DNA from: Selenomonadaceae bacterium
GTDB lineage: Bacteria; Bacillota; Negativicutes; Selenomonadales; Selenomonadaceae
Length of the DNA: 63,920 nucleotides
Direction of reading: 5' to 3'
Assembly: GCA_017476005.1 (NCBI GenBank)
Contig: JAFVEM010000005.1
Location: 1 to 63,920, forward strand
Shown here: piece after piece, positions 42,922-52,979 of the stretch
Position numbering within the stretch: the stretch's first letter is position 1
Layout of the letters: the number at the start of each line of letters is the position of its first letter
The notes under the pieces: generated by a model
What the model was told of the DNA's origin: nothing
Database searches by the model: none
The model's input: only the letters and a program-made list of their open reading frames with translations
Position numbers and translations under genes: made by a program

Positions 42922-44008
42922 AGACTTCGTTTTTGACCTGCAACTCTTTGCCGAAGGCGAAAAAACCGAGGAACCCACCAGCAAAAAAAGGGCAGATGCG
43001 AGAAAAAAAGGACAGGTGGCTAAAAGTCAAGAGCTAAACACCGCCTTTGTCCTTTTAATGGGGTTCTTTGTCCTGCGCATAATGTGGGAGAGTATCTACG
43101 GCAACATCGTGGAATACACGGTATATATCTATGGTCATCTAGTGCAGACCATGGATACGGAAACAGTGCGAGAGCTTATCATCGGCATCATCCTTTTGCT
43201 CTTTAAGACGTCTATGCCCATTATGATAGCCATTCTCCTCATTGGCCTAGCGGTAAATTTTTATCAGGTGGGGCTGGCTTTCAATACGGACAGTTTGCAA
43301 TTCAATTTGGGAAAGCTGGATCCTATCAAGGGATTCAGCAAGATAATTTCCAAGCGTTCCTTGGTGGAACTTTTAAAGTCCTTAATGAAAATAGCCATTA
43401 TCGGCTTTTTCCTCGCTCGTTTTATGAAGGAGCAATTGCCCTTTATTCCCCAGTTTATATACTATGATTTAGGCACCAGCCTAGAGAAGATAGCCGATAT
43501 AATCTTTGCCATGGCCTTTCAAGTGATTGCGGTTATCATGATTCTGGGCGTTATCGATTTAGCTTACCAAAAGTGGCAAACCACCCAAGACCTCAAAATG
43601 ACGAAGCAGGAAGTCAAAGAGGAAATGAAGCAATCCGAAGGCGATCCGCAAATCAAGGGTAAGCGTAGGCAAAAGCAACGGGAAATGGCCATGGCTCGCA
43701 TGATGCAACAAGTACCCCAAGCTGATGTTATCATCACTAACCCGACCCATTACGCCGTAGCTCTAAAATATGACAAGACCATGGCCGCTCCTCAAGTGGT
43801 GGCCAAGGGGCAGGATTTCGTGGCGCGGCGCATCAAAGAGATAGCTCGCGAAAACTCCGTGGCCATCGTGGAAAATAAGCCGTTGGCCAGAACTCTCTTT
43901 GCCACGGTGGAAGTGGGAGACCTAGTTCCGCCGGAACTTTATCAGGCGGTGGCGGAAGTCCTCGCCTATGTGTATCGTTTGAAAAAACGCCGTCGCGGCT
44001 ACGCATAA
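42875..44008 (+). CDS. flhB: Flagellar export switch protein FlhB
   Basis: The export-gate protein sets substrate specificity. It has EGEKTEEPTSKKRADARKKG, four membrane helices, and the self-cleaving NPTH site in VIITNPTHYAVALKYD. The start is unclear. In-frame ATGs at 42863 and 42875 lie inside fliR. After the fliR stop (42921) the frame reads KDFVFDLQLFAEG with no ATG, GTG or TTG. Family members begin close to DLQLFAE, so a rare start such as ATT near 42909 or a longer overlapping protein is possible. Confidence 0.92.
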   Translation: MRCTDIYPPPSVICAKDFVFDLQLFAEGEKTEEPTSKKRADARKKGQVAKSQELNTAFVLLMGFFVLRIMWESIYGNIVEYTVYIYGHLVQTMDTETVRELIIGIILLLFKTSMPIMIAILLIGLAVNFYQVGLAFNTDSLQFNLGKLDPIKGFSKIISKRSLVELLKSLMKIAIIGFFLARFMKEQLPFIPQFIYYDLGTSLEKIADIIFAMAFQVIAVIMILGVIDLAYQKWQTTQDLKMTKQEVKEEMKQSEGDPQIKGKRRQKQREMAMARMMQQVPQADVIITNPTHYAVALKYDKTMAAPQVVAKGQDFVARRIKEIARENSVAIVENKPLARTLFATVEVGDLVPPELYQAVAEVLAYVYRLKKRRRGYA

Positions 44009-44026
44009 AAACAAAAGGAGTTAGAA

Positions 44027-46111
44027 ATGGCTGGTGTAAGCAGCGCCTCTCTAAGAGGCGGCGGTTTGGTGGATTCCATCAAGAAGATGAGCGATGTCAT
44101 CATAGCGCTGACTATTGTCACGATAGTTATTATGATGATTATTCCGCTCCCTACTTTGCTGTTGGATCTTCTTATCTGCCTGAATATTACCGTGGCTTTG
44201 GTGATAGTCATTTCCACCATATATAACACGGAGGCGCTGGATTTGTCGGTGTTCCCATCCTTGCTCCTTGTGACCACCCTCTTTCGTTTGGCGCTTAATA
44301 TTTCATCTACTAGGCTTATACTTCTGGACGGGTATGCCGGCGAGGTTATCACCGCCTTCGGTAATTTCGTCGTCGGAGGTAACGCCGTGGTGGGTTTCAT
44401 CATGTTCGTTATCTTGGTTATTATTCAGTTTATCGTCATTACCAAAGGCTCGGAGCGTGTGGCCGAGGTGTCGGCGCGTTTTACCTTGGATGCCATGCCA
44501 GGTAAGCAAATGGCCATCGACGCTGACCTAAATCAGGGAGCTATCACCGACGCCGAGGCCAAAATTCGCCGGGAAAAAATCCAACGAGAAGCAGATTTTT
44601 TCGGCGCTATGGATGGTGCCAGCAAATTCGTTAAGGGCGATGCCATAGCCGCCATTATCATTATGCTCATCAACATTGCCGGGGGCTTTGTCATCGGCAT
44701 GGTGCAACGAGATATGGAAGCGGCGCAAGCCCTCCAGCAATATACCCTCCTTACCGTGGGCGAAGGTCTCGTCAGCCAAATACCGGCGCTACTCATTTCT
44801 ACCGCCACCGGTCTTATCGTTACTCGCGCCGCCTCCGAGGGTAATTTGGGCGCCGACATTGTTAATCAGCTAATCAAGAACGATCGCATCTTCTTCATCA
44901 TCAGCGGCGTGTTGGTATTCTTAGCCATGGTACCTGGCCTTCCCGGCATTCCTTTCTTGGCGCTGTCGGCGGCTTGCGCTTTCTTGGGATACAATCTGCG
45001 GCAAAAAGTGGAGCGGCAAGAAGATACCACTCAAGTGGAAAAGAAGGCCAAAGCCAAAGAAGAAGCCACCAAACCGGAGAATATCGTTTCTCTCTTGCAG
45101 GTGGATCCCATGGAACTGGAAATCGGTTACAGTTTGATTCCCTTGGTGGATACGGGACAGGGCGGCGACCTCTTGGATCGCATTGTGATGATTCGTCGCC
45201 AGTGCGCTTTGGAATTGGGGTTAGTCGTTCCTACCATTCGCATTCGCGACAACATCCAAATCAAGCCTAACGCTTACATTATAAAGCTCAAGGGCATCGA
45301 GATCGCCAAGGGCGAACTCTTGCTGGATCACTACCTAGCCATGAATTCGGGGACGGTGTTCGAGGAAGTGCCGGGGATAGAAACCACGGAACCGGCCTTT
45401 GGACTCCCGGCGCTCTGGATACCGGAGTCGGAAAGGGAGCAGGCGGAACTCAACGGCTACACCGTGGTGGATGCGGTATCGGTGCTGGCCACCCACCTCA
45501 CGGAAGTCATCAAGGCGCATGCCGACGAGATTCTGGGACGGCAAGAGACCCAAGACCTCATCGAAAACCTCAAGAAGACCAACGAATCCTTGGTGGAAGA
45601 GGTTGTGCCGGAGCTTATGAACGTGGGCGAAATCCAAAAAGTCCTAGCCAATCTCCTCAGAGAGCGGATCTCTATTCGCGACATGGCTACCATTTTGGAG
45701 GTGCTGGCCGATTATGCCAGAGCCACCAAGGACACGGAGATTCTCACGGAGTATGTGCGTCACGCCATGGCGCGTCATATATCGCAACAGTATGTGCAGG
45801 GAAATGTTCTGCCCTGCGTCACCTTGGAGCCGTCCTTGGAAAATCGCATCGCCGGCGGCGTGCAGCGCACGGATCATGGTTCCTATGTAAGCATGGATCC
45901 TGATTCCATGCAGAAGCTGATAAATTCTTTGAATACCGAACTTTCCAAGCTGACCAATATGGGCTACCAGCCTATAGTCCTTACCAGTCCGGCTGTGCGG
46001 CTGTATTTCCGCAAACTGGTGGAGCGTTCGGTGCCGGGGCTTGTTGTCCTCTCCCATGCTGAGATAGACCAGACGGTAGAGATACAAATTCTTGGGGTGG
46101 TGAAGATTTAA
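44027..46111 (+). CDS. flhA: Flagellar export protein FlhA
   Basis: The 694-aa protein has eight N-terminal membrane helices with the conserved FHIPEP-type loop region (SVFPSLLLVTTLFRLALNIS, ITKGSERVAEVSARFTLDAM, PGKQMAIDADLNQGAI). A large cytoplasmic domain forms the nonameric ring (LEIGYSLIPLVDTGQGGDLL, TVVDAVSVLATHLTEVI). It is full length. It follows AAAAGGAGTTAGAA, 18 bp after flhB. Confidence 0.97.
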   Translation: MAGVSSASLRGGGLVDSIKKMSDVIIALTIVTIVIMMIIPLPTLLLDLLICLNITVALVIVISTIYNTEALDLSVFPSLLLVTTLFRLALNISSTRLILLDGYAGEVITAFGNFVVGGNAVVGFIMFVILVIIQFIVITKGSERVAEVSARFTLDAMPGKQMAIDADLNQGAITDAEAKIRREKIQREADFFGAMDGASKFVKGDAIAAIIIMLINIAGGFVIGMVQRDMEAAQALQQYTLLTVGEGLVSQIPALLISTATGLIVTRAASEGNLGADIVNQLIKNDRIFFIISGVLVFLAMVPGLPGIPFLALSAACAFLGYNLRQKVERQEDTTQVEKKAKAKEEATKPENIVSLLQVDPMELEIGYSLIPLVDTGQGGDLLDRIVMIRRQCALELGLVVPTIRIRDNIQIKPNAYIIKLKGIEIAKGELLLDHYLAMNSGTVFEEVPGIETTEPAFGLPALWIPESEREQAELNGYTVVDAVSVLATHLTEVIKAHADEILGRQETQDLIENLKKTNESLVEEVVPELMNVGEIQKVLANLLRERISIRDMATILEVLADYARATKDTEILTEYVRHAMARHISQQYVQGNVLPCVTLEPSLENRIAGGVQRTDHGSYVSMDPDSMQKLINSLNTELSKLTNMGYQPIVLTSPAVRLYFRKLVERSVPGLVVLSHAEIDQTVEIQILGVVKI

Positions 46112-46112
46112 G

Positions 46113-47510
46113 TTGCAGATCAGGGTATTTAGAGCCACTTCCATGAAGGAGGCCATGGAGCAGGTCAAAAACGAGTTAGGTCGCGATGCGGTCATCTTGC
46201 ATACCAAAAAATATCGGGAGGGCGGCTTTTTGGGTTATCGCAGCAAAGAAGTGGTGGAGGTTACCGCCGCCTTGAAAGAAGAAGAAAAGGTAAAGAAAAA
46301 GTCCTCCGGCAAGAAGGGCAAAAAGAAAGATACCGAAGCTCCGCCCCTGCCGGTAACGCCGGTTTTTCCCTCATCAGTGTTGAACCAGTATAAAACCAGC
46401 GGCACCGAGGCAGGCGTAGAGTTGGCCGAGCAGGGCAGTCCTCCTTTCGGACAGACGAGGCAACCGCCTGTCAAGACACCTGCCTTAAAACCTCCGGCCT
46501 TTCCCGATTTCAATTCTGCCGGTAGCCGTGTAATTAAGGCCGAAGCGTTTCAGCCAGCAGCCGAGGCTGTCGCAGGAATCCCCGGCACCGCGCCGGGAGC
46601 GCCCAATCTGATGCCCCCGGTAACTGCCGTGTCCAGCCCGGAGGATGCCGCTAAAATACAACGGCTGGAGGACGAACTGGCGCAGATGAAATCGGTGCTT
46701 GCTCAGTACATGCGCAAGGATCAGCCGGAAAATATGGTTTCTCTGCAAGAAGCCCTTCTCCATCAAGAGGTATGCGATGCTGTTTTGGCGGATATGGCGG
46801 CCAAATCGGGGGTGGGTGAAACCTTGGTTGATTGCCGCACGGAGGAGGCTAAGGCCACTCTCGCCACTTATTTAAATAAAGTGATGAAGTTCTCCGACGG
46901 CATAAAACTGAACAAGCATGGCATTCGCATTGCCGCCCTCATCGGCGCCACCGGGGTGGGAAAGACCACCACTTTGGCCAAAATCGCCGCTAGGTTTGTC
47001 CTAGAAAAGGGCATTAAGGCGGCCTTGGTTACTGCCGATACCTACCGCATTTCGGCGGTAGAGCAATTAAAGACCTATTCGGATATTATTGGGGTGCCGC
47101 TGGACATTGTTTATACGCCCCAAGAACTGCGTCGCGCCATTATAAAGCACAAGGATAAGGACTTGATTTTGGTTGATACCGCCGGTCGCAGTCAGCATAA
47201 CGACTTTCAAATGAAGGAACTGAGGGAATTTCTCGAAGTCGATAACCACATGGAGCGACATTTGGTCTTGAGCGCCACCACTAAGGAACGGGATGCGGCT
47301 TCCATCATTGAGAAATTTTCCGCTTGTAACCCCAATCATATAATTTTTACCAAGACCGATGAGACCAGCAGTTTAGGGATGATACTGAACCTGCTTAGGG
47401 ATAAGAATATATCGCTATCCTACCTGACGAACGGACAAAGCGTACCCGATGATATTCTCCCCGCCAGCTCGGAGATGCTGGCGGATATACTGTTGAGGGA
47501 TAAACTATGA
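46113..47510 (+). CDS. flhF: Flagellar GTPase FlhF
   Basis: The 465-aa SRP-type GTPase has an N-terminal basic domain (MKEAMEQVKNELGRDAVILH), a Pro/Ala-rich linker of about 100 residues and the NG domain. The NG domain shows GATGVGKTTTLAKIAARF (P-loop), TADTYRISAVEQLKTYSDI and LVDTAGRSQHND. It positions new flagella. Start is TTG 46113, 1 bp after flhA. It overlaps flhG by 4 bp. Confidence 0.94.
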   Translation: MQIRVFRATSMKEAMEQVKNELGRDAVILHTKKYREGGFLGYRSKEVVEVTAALKEEEKVKKKSSGKKGKKKDTEAPPLPVTPVFPSSVLNQYKTSGTEAGVELAEQGSPPFGQTRQPPVKTPALKPPAFPDFNSAGSRVIKAEAFQPAAEAVAGIPGTAPGAPNLMPPVTAVSSPEDAAKIQRLEDELAQMKSVLAQYMRKDQPENMVSLQEALLHQEVCDAVLADMAAKSGVGETLVDCRTEEAKATLATYLNKVMKFSDGIKLNKHGIRIAALIGATGVGKTTTLAKIAARFVLEKGIKAALVTADTYRISAVEQLKTYSDIIGVPLDIVYTPQELRRAIIKHKDKDLILVDTAGRSQHNDFQMKELREFLEVDNHMERHLVLSATTKERDAASIIEKFSACNPNHIIFTKTDETSSLGMILNLLRDKNISLSYLTNGQSVPDDILPASSEMLADILLRDKL

Positions 47511-48430
47511 CGGATCAGGCAACCAAACTCAGACAACTGGTAACGGACAAGGAGCCGGATGTGTCCGAAGCCTTAAAAGAGGCCGCCAGCCCCATAGCCC
47601 CCCCCACATTGTCCGGCGCTAGGGAGGATACCAGAGTTATCGCCATCACCAGCGGTAAAGGCGGTGTGGGTAAAACCAATTTGACGGTGAACCTTGCCAT
47701 TGCCTTGGGACAGAAAGGGCATCGAGTGCTGGTTATCGATGCGGACTTAGGTATGGCCAACGTGGATGTGGTACTGGGGAGCATGTCTAGGCATCACTTG
47801 CTGAATCTTTTAGAGGATGATGTGGAGCTGGATGACGTGCTTATTCAAGGCCCTTACGGCATTCACTACATCTCCGGCGGTTCCGGCATCGAAAAAGCTC
47901 AGGACTTCAGCTACGAGGATAGGCAGAAGCTCATGCACAAACTTTCCGGGTGCGGTAAACTGGCGGATATTATTTTGGTGGATACGGGAGCCGGCCTCGG
48001 GAAAAACGTTATGGATTTTATTTTGGCGGCGGACGAGGTGTATTTGGTGACAACGCCAGAACCCACTGCGCTCACCGATGCCTACGCCGTAATGAAAGCC
48101 TACAGCATGTACGCTACCAACAAGAATATAAAATTAGTGGTGAATCGCGTATATGACGAGCAGGAAAGCAACGACGTGGTGACCAAATTGCAACAGACCT
48201 CGGAGAAATTTTTAAAGATGCCCATCGGTTGTTTGGGATATATATACGAAGATAGGAGCGTAGCCAGTGCCGTCAGGAATCAAAAACCCTTTTTGGTGAG
48301 CCAACCAAAATCAGTGGCTGCAAAATGCGTTATAGCCATGGCGGATACGGTTCTTTACGGTGGACGGATGACGGTAAAAAAAGGATGGCGAGGTTTCCTG
48401 CAACAAATTTTCAATTTTTCGCGTGTCTAA
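47507..48430 (+). CDS. flhG: Flagellum number regulator FlhG (YlxH), MinD-like ATPase
   Basis: The 307-aa ParA/MinD-type ATPase has the deviant Walker A SGKGGVGKTNLTVNLA and VIDADLGMANVDVVLG. VDTGAGLGKNVMDF and PEPTALTDAYAVMKA are typical of FlhG. It stimulates FlhF GTPase and limits flagellar number. The start overlaps the flhF stop (ATGA). Confidence 0.94.
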   Translation: MTDQATKLRQLVTDKEPDVSEALKEAASPIAPPTLSGAREDTRVIAITSGKGGVGKTNLTVNLAIALGQKGHRVLVIDADLGMANVDVVLGSMSRHHLLNLLEDDVELDDVLIQGPYGIHYISGGSGIEKAQDFSYEDRQKLMHKLSGCGKLADIILVDTGAGLGKNVMDFILAADEVYLVTTPEPTALTDAYAVMKAYSMYATNKNIKLVVNRVYDEQESNDVVTKLQQTSEKFLKMPIGCLGYIYEDRSVASAVRNQKPFLVSQPKSVAAKCVIAMADTVLYGGRMTVKKGWRGFLQQIFNFSRV

Positions 48431-48446
48431 TGGAGGAAATTTTTAT

Positions 48447-49136
48447 ATGTCGGGCGAATTAATAAAGGCAAAAGATGTTCTCAAGGTGGGGCAACGGCTG
48501 GAATTTTACGTTGGGAACGATGACGACCGTTATCCCAGCCGCATCGAAGACCTTACCGAGGAAGAAATCTTGGTGGCTATGCCCGTAAACAGCAAGCGTG
48601 TACCGGTCATTCCGGCGCGAGGCGAGCATATTTACGCCTTGGCCGTGGGCGAACGGTGTCGATATAGATTTTTTGCCATCTGTCGCGGCACCAAGGTGTT
48701 AGACGGCAATATTCCCGTGCTGGTCTTGAGTCGCCCGGACACCGTTGACCGCTTCCAGAACCGTCGCTTCGTGCGCATTAAGATGAGTCAGCAAGTCCGA
48801 GTGACGGTGATAAATGAAGACGGTTCTTTGGCCGAACCTGTTCTCACCTACACGATTGACCTTAGCGGCTCCGGAATATGTTTTGTCATGAAGGAGCCGG
48901 TGAAGGTGGGGCTAACGGTCAGTATGTTCATCTTTGGAGTGCCAGACGGCAGCAACATGGATGTGCTGGGTGAAGTGATTCGCTCGGATGCTACGGAAAA
49001 CGCCGCCGACGAAAGGATTTATCATGTGGGAGTCAAGTTTAAGCACTTGTCCAGACCGGTGGTAAATAGGCTCGTGCACTACTTGTTCGGCGTGCAACGC
49101 AAGTATATTGCCAAAGGGGTAGAGATCTATTCCTAA
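48447..49136 (+). CDS. PilZ-domain flagellar brake protein (YcgR/YpfA-like)
   Basis: The 229-aa protein has an N-terminal YcgR-type domain (GQRLEFYVGNDDDRYPSRIE) and a C-terminal PilZ domain with FQNRRFVRIKMSQQVRV and YTIDLSGSGICFVMKEPV. The c-di-GMP site RxxxR and (D/N)xSxxG are both intact (RRFVR, DLSGSG). It should slow the motor or modulate chemotaxis when c-di-GMP rises. Start ATG 48447 follows TGGAGGAAATTTTTAT. Confidence 0.9.
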   Translation: MSGELIKAKDVLKVGQRLEFYVGNDDDRYPSRIEDLTEEEILVAMPVNSKRVPVIPARGEHIYALAVGERCRYRFFAICRGTKVLDGNIPVLVLSRPDTVDRFQNRRFVRIKMSQQVRVTVINEDGSLAEPVLTYTIDLSGSGICFVMKEPVKVGLTVSMFIFGVPDGSNMDVLGEVIRSDATENAADERIYHVGVKFKHLSRPVVNRLVHYLFGVQRKYIAKGVEIYS

Positions 49137-49152
49137 GGATGGGGTGATAGGG

Positions 49153-50373
49153 ATGATAAAGGTCTTGATTGCCGATGATTCGGCCTTTATGCGCAAGGTG
49201 CTCACCGATGTTTTCGACAAACAGCCGGATTTTGCGGTGGTGGGCACGGCTAATAACGGTCAAGAGGCCGTCAAGAAGACCAAGGAACTGAAACCCGATA
49301 TTGTCACCATGGATGTCAATATGCCGGTTATGGACGGCCTAGAGGCACTAAGGTTAATCATGAGGGAATGCCCCACGCCGGTGGTGATGATCAGCAGTCT
49401 GACACAACAAGGGACAACGGCCACCATCAAGGCTTTGAGCTTAGGGGCGGTGGATTTCATCAGCAAGGTAGGCGGCTCCGTGTCTCGCATCGACTCCATA
49501 GAAGCCGATATACTTTCTAAATGTCGTTTGGCCGCTAAAGCGCGAGTGAGAGCCGGCTTGAACTTGAAAAATCTTCTCTCCTCTAAGTTTGTGCCACCGA
49601 AACCGGTTCCCCCCTCGTCTCCGGTTTATCGTCGGCTCAACTGGCCGCCGCCTCCGGCAAAGGATAATAAAAAGGCGGACAGTCCTGACAAAATGTCTTC
49701 GCAAGTGGTGATTCCGGGAACGCGGCGCACAAATCCGTTACTGACAGGACGTGCGAAAATGTCATCGCCCTCCTTGAAAACGCCCACTGCCTCCATCCCG
49801 AGCAGTCAGAAGTTGGTGGCTATCGGCACTTCTACCGGAGGTCCGCAAGCCTTACAGAACGTCATCACTAGACTGCCGGGGGATCTTCCCTGCGGAGTGG
49901 TCATTGTGCAACATATGCCGGCTGGTTTTACCAAGGCGCTGGCGGAAAGGCTTGATTCCATCTCGGCCATAGCCGTGAAAGAGGCGGAGCATAACGATAT
50001 TATAAAGCCGGGGCAGGTTTATTTAGCCCCGGGAAACTTCCATATGCGAATAGATATAACCGGTGACGTAAAAAAGATTCTACTCAGCCAAGACCCACCG
50101 GTGGGCAATCATCGTCCGGCGGTGGATGTCATGTTCGACTCGGTGGCGCCATTAGGAAGAAAACTCGTAGCGGTGATTATGACCGGTATGGGATGCGACG
50201 GGTGCGCCGGGATGAAAAAGATAAAGCAACAAGGCGGCTACAGCATCGCCCAAGACGAGGACACCTGCGTGGTATATGGGATGCCCAAGGCCGTGGTGGA
50301 TGCTGGTCTAGCCGATGAAGTTAAACCGGTACAAGATATAGCTAGCGCCATTGTGGCGGCAGTAAAACGCTAA
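49153..50373 (+). CDS. cheB: Chemotaxis methylesterase CheB
   Basis: The 406-aa protein has a receiver domain (LIADDSAFMRKV, phospho-acceptor Asp54 in TMDVNMPVMDG). A long linker of about 90 residues leads to the methylesterase domain with catalytic motifs IGTSTGGPQAL (Ser), VIVQHMPAGF (His) and GMGCDGCAGM (Asp). It demethylates and deamidates chemoreceptors. ATG 49153 follows GATGGGGTGATAGGG. Confidence 0.95.
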   Translation: MIKVLIADDSAFMRKVLTDVFDKQPDFAVVGTANNGQEAVKKTKELKPDIVTMDVNMPVMDGLEALRLIMRECPTPVVMISSLTQQGTTATIKALSLGAVDFISKVGGSVSRIDSIEADILSKCRLAAKARVRAGLNLKNLLSSKFVPPKPVPPSSPVYRRLNWPPPPAKDNKKADSPDKMSSQVVIPGTRRTNPLLTGRAKMSSPSLKTPTASIPSSQKLVAIGTSTGGPQALQNVITRLPGDLPCGVVIVQHMPAGFTKALAERLDSISAIAVKEAEHNDIIKPGQVYLAPGNFHMRIDITGDVKKILLSQDPPVGNHRPAVDVMFDSVAPLGRKLVAVIMTGMGCDGCAGMKKIKQQGGYSIAQDEDTCVVYGMPKAVVDAGLADEVKPVQDIASAIVAAVKR

Positions 50374-50394
50374 TGAGGTATAGGGGGAATATAA

Positions 50395-52467
50395 ATGGAA
50401 ACCAACCAGTATATGGATATGTTCTTGGACGAATCCCATGAGCATTTGCAATCACTCAATGATGGTTTGCTCAGCCTCGAAGACAATATGGAAGAACTGT
50501 CCGTACTGAACGAAATCTTTCGCAACGCGCATACCCTAAAGGGCATGTCTGCCACCATGGGTTTCACCAAGACGGCGGAACTTACTCACGAGATGGAAGA
50601 CGTGCTGGATCTTTTGCGTCATGAGCAGCTCAAGGTTTCCGAGGACATTATCGATGTTCTGTTTAAATGTTTGGATTCCTTGGAACAGATGGTGGATAGT
50701 ATCGGCAATGGCGAAGGCGAAGACGTGGTAGATGTTTCCGACCTTGTGGCCAAACTTTCTTCCATTTCCAAGGGAACTCCCCCTCCTGCGGCTGAGGCGG
50801 CGCCTACCGCTCCTGCGGCCGCTGCTCCTGCAGCCCCTGCCGCCGGCGGCTCGGGTGGACTCCCCTTCGAGCTTACCGATACGGACAAGGAAATGATTAA
50901 ACAGGCGCAAGCGGGGGGACTTCGGGGGATTCACCTGAAAGTCACTCTGTCCGAAACCTGTCTCTTGAAATCGGCTCGTTCCTACATGGTTATGAATGCC
51001 TTGGACGAGCTGGGCGAAGTGCTGAAGTCGGTGCCTCCGGCGGAAGATTTGGAACAAGAGAAATTTGAGCGTTCCTTCGACGTGGTAGTGGTTACCGCTT
51101 CCGAGGAAAAAGCCATCGAAGATGCCATCATGTCCATTTCTGAGGTGGAAAAGGCCGAAGTTGCTGTTATTGACCTGAATAAAGCGGAGGCACCTGCGCC
51201 TGCCCCGGCACCTGCGCCTGCCCCGGTTGCGCCTCCTCCGGCACCGAAACCTGCCGCTCCGGCTCCGGCCAAAGCTCCGGCTAAAGCCCCGGCGCCGGCG
51301 GCCGCAGCCAAAAAAGGTCACGGTGGGCAATCGGTACGCGTCGATATTGACAAGCTCGATACCCTTATGAACCTCATGGGCGAGTTGGTCATCAATAAGG
51401 TGCGCCTTGAACAAATCGGCCAGACCCATCGCATTAGCGAACTTAGCGAAACTCTGGAGCAGATGGACAGAGTCACCACCGACCTGCAAAATATCGTCAT
51501 GAAAGTCCGCATGGTGCCGGTGAGCCAAGTGTTCAACCGTTTCCCTCGCATGGTGCGCGATGTTTCCAAGGAACTGAATAAAGAGATTAACCTGACCATC
51601 GAAGGCGAAGAGACGGAACTTGATCGTACCGTTATCGACGAAATCGGCGACCCCATCATGCACCTGTTGCGTAACTCCCTCGACCACGGCGTAGAGCATC
51701 CCGATGACCGCGAGGCCAAGGTCAAACCGCGTGTGGGCGAAGTGGGACTTATCGCTCGCCACGAAGGCACCAACGTGGTCATTATGGTTACCGACGACGG
51801 TGCCGGCATCGATGCCAATAAGATTCGCCGCAAAGCGGTGGAAAAAGGCATGATGACCCAGGACGAGGTTGATAAACTAGACGATGCCGATGCCGTGCGC
51901 ATCATCTTCCTGCCCGGTTTCTCCACCGCCGAACAAATCAGCGACATATCGGGACGCGGCGTGGGTATGGACGTGGTACGCAGCAAGATCGAATCCCTCT
52001 CCGGTCACGTTGATGTGGAAACTCATATCGACGAAGGCAGTGTCTTTAAAATTAAGTTGCCTCTTACCTTGGCCATCATTCAAGCCATGCTCGTCAAGGT
52101 GCAGGAGGAAATGTACGCCATTCCCTTGGGATCCATCGACAGCACCATTAACATTCAGCCCACGGACATTAAGACGGTGCAGAACAAAGAAGTCATTGTC
52201 CTCCGGGGCGAGATCATCCCCATTATCCGCATGGAAGAAATTCTCCAAGTCCCCCATGTGAAGGACTTCAACGAGATTTTCGTAGTGGTGGTACACGCCG
52301 GAGAGGCCAAGGCCGGTATCGTGGTGGATAACTTAATCGGTCAGCAGGAGATTGTAATCAAGACCTTGGGGAATCTCTTCCAAGGCCTCAAGATGTTCTC
52401 CGGAGCTACAGTTTTGGGCGATGGCCGCGTAGCGCTGATTATCGACGTAGCCACGATGATGCAGTAA
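50395..52467 (+). CDS. cheA: Chemotaxis histidine kinase CheA
   Basis: The 690-aa protein has P1 with phospho-His in FRNAHTLKGMSATMGF (about residue 48) and an Ala/Pro linker, then a P2-like CheY-binding domain (GIHLKVTLSETCLLKSARS). A long Ala/Pro/Lys linker leads to P3 dimerisation. The P4 ATPase has LLRNSLDHGVEHPDDR, VTDDGAGID and GRGVGMDVV. The P5 CheW-like domain ends at QQEIVIKTLG. It phosphorylates CheY and CheB. Confidence 0.96.
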   Translation: METNQYMDMFLDESHEHLQSLNDGLLSLEDNMEELSVLNEIFRNAHTLKGMSATMGFTKTAELTHEMEDVLDLLRHEQLKVSEDIIDVLFKCLDSLEQMVDSIGNGEGEDVVDVSDLVAKLSSISKGTPPPAAEAAPTAPAAAAPAAPAAGGSGGLPFELTDTDKEMIKQAQAGGLRGIHLKVTLSETCLLKSARSYMVMNALDELGEVLKSVPPAEDLEQEKFERSFDVVVVTASEEKAIEDAIMSISEVEKAEVAVIDLNKAEAPAPAPAPAPAPVAPPPAPKPAAPAPAKAPAKAPAPAAAAKKGHGGQSVRVDIDKLDTLMNLMGELVINKVRLEQIGQTHRISELSETLEQMDRVTTDLQNIVMKVRMVPVSQVFNRFPRMVRDVSKELNKEINLTIEGEETELDRTVIDEIGDPIMHLLRNSLDHGVEHPDDREAKVKPRVGEVGLIARHEGTNVVIMVTDDGAGIDANKIRRKAVEKGMMTQDEVDKLDDADAVRIIFLPGFSTAEQISDISGRGVGMDVVRSKIESLSGHVDVETHIDEGSVFKIKLPLTLAIIQAMLVKVQEEMYAIPLGSIDSTINIQPTDIKTVQNKEVIVLRGEIIPIIRMEEILQVPHVKDFNEIFVVVVHAGEAKAGIVVDNLIGQQEIVIKTLGNLFQGLKMFSGATVLGDGRVALIIDVATMMQ

Positions 52468-52485
52468 AAGGGGAGGCAAAGGACG

Positions 52486-52953
52486 ATGGCAAACGAAGAA
52501 AACAAGGTAGCGGTAGATGAGGGCATTCAGGTAGTGGCCTTCAAACTCCGGGACGAGGAATACGGCGTCAGCATCTTAAACGTGCAGGAGATTCGCAATC
52601 TCACCGACATTACGCGAGTACCCTTCTCCGCCAACTTCATCAAGGGCGTCATCAACCTGCGGGGTAGCGTCCTGCCGGTTATCGACCTTAAGACTCGCTT
52701 AGGACTTGAGCAGACCCCCTACACCGAAAAGACCCGTATCGTTACGGTGACGGTGGATGACGTGCATGTGGGGATGCTCGTCGATGCGGTGACGGAGGTT
52801 ATCACCATAGACTCTAAGCCGGTTGATACCAAAAAGGCTATCAACAATCGGGAAAATATGCACTTCTTAAAGGGAATAGGCAATATGGACGGACGTCTTA
52901 TCATCATGCTGAACCTCGAAGAGATTATCGGCATACCGAAAGACGGAAAATGA
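52486..52953 (+). CDS. cheW: Chemotaxis coupling protein CheW
   Basis: The 155-aa single CheW domain has VAFKLRDEEYGVSILNVQEI, FIKGVINLRGSVLPVIDLKT and VGMLVDAVTEVITID. It links chemoreceptors to CheA. It lies 18 bp after cheA. Confidence 0.95.
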   Translation: MANEENKVAVDEGIQVVAFKLRDEEYGVSILNVQEIRNLTDITRVPFSANFIKGVINLRGSVLPVIDLKTRLGLEQTPYTEKTRIVTVTVDDVHVGMLVDAVTEVITIDSKPVDTKKAINNRENMHFLKGIGNMDGRLIIMLNLEEIIGIPKDGK

Positions 52954-52979
52954 GCTTGGGTATGAGTGAGGTGTCATAA

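Noticed and set aside
50536-51762. Open frame of about 400 codons antisense to cheA
   Set aside because: The translation is His/Arg/Gly-rich low complexity mirroring the Ala/Pro linkers of CheA; no ribosome-binding site.
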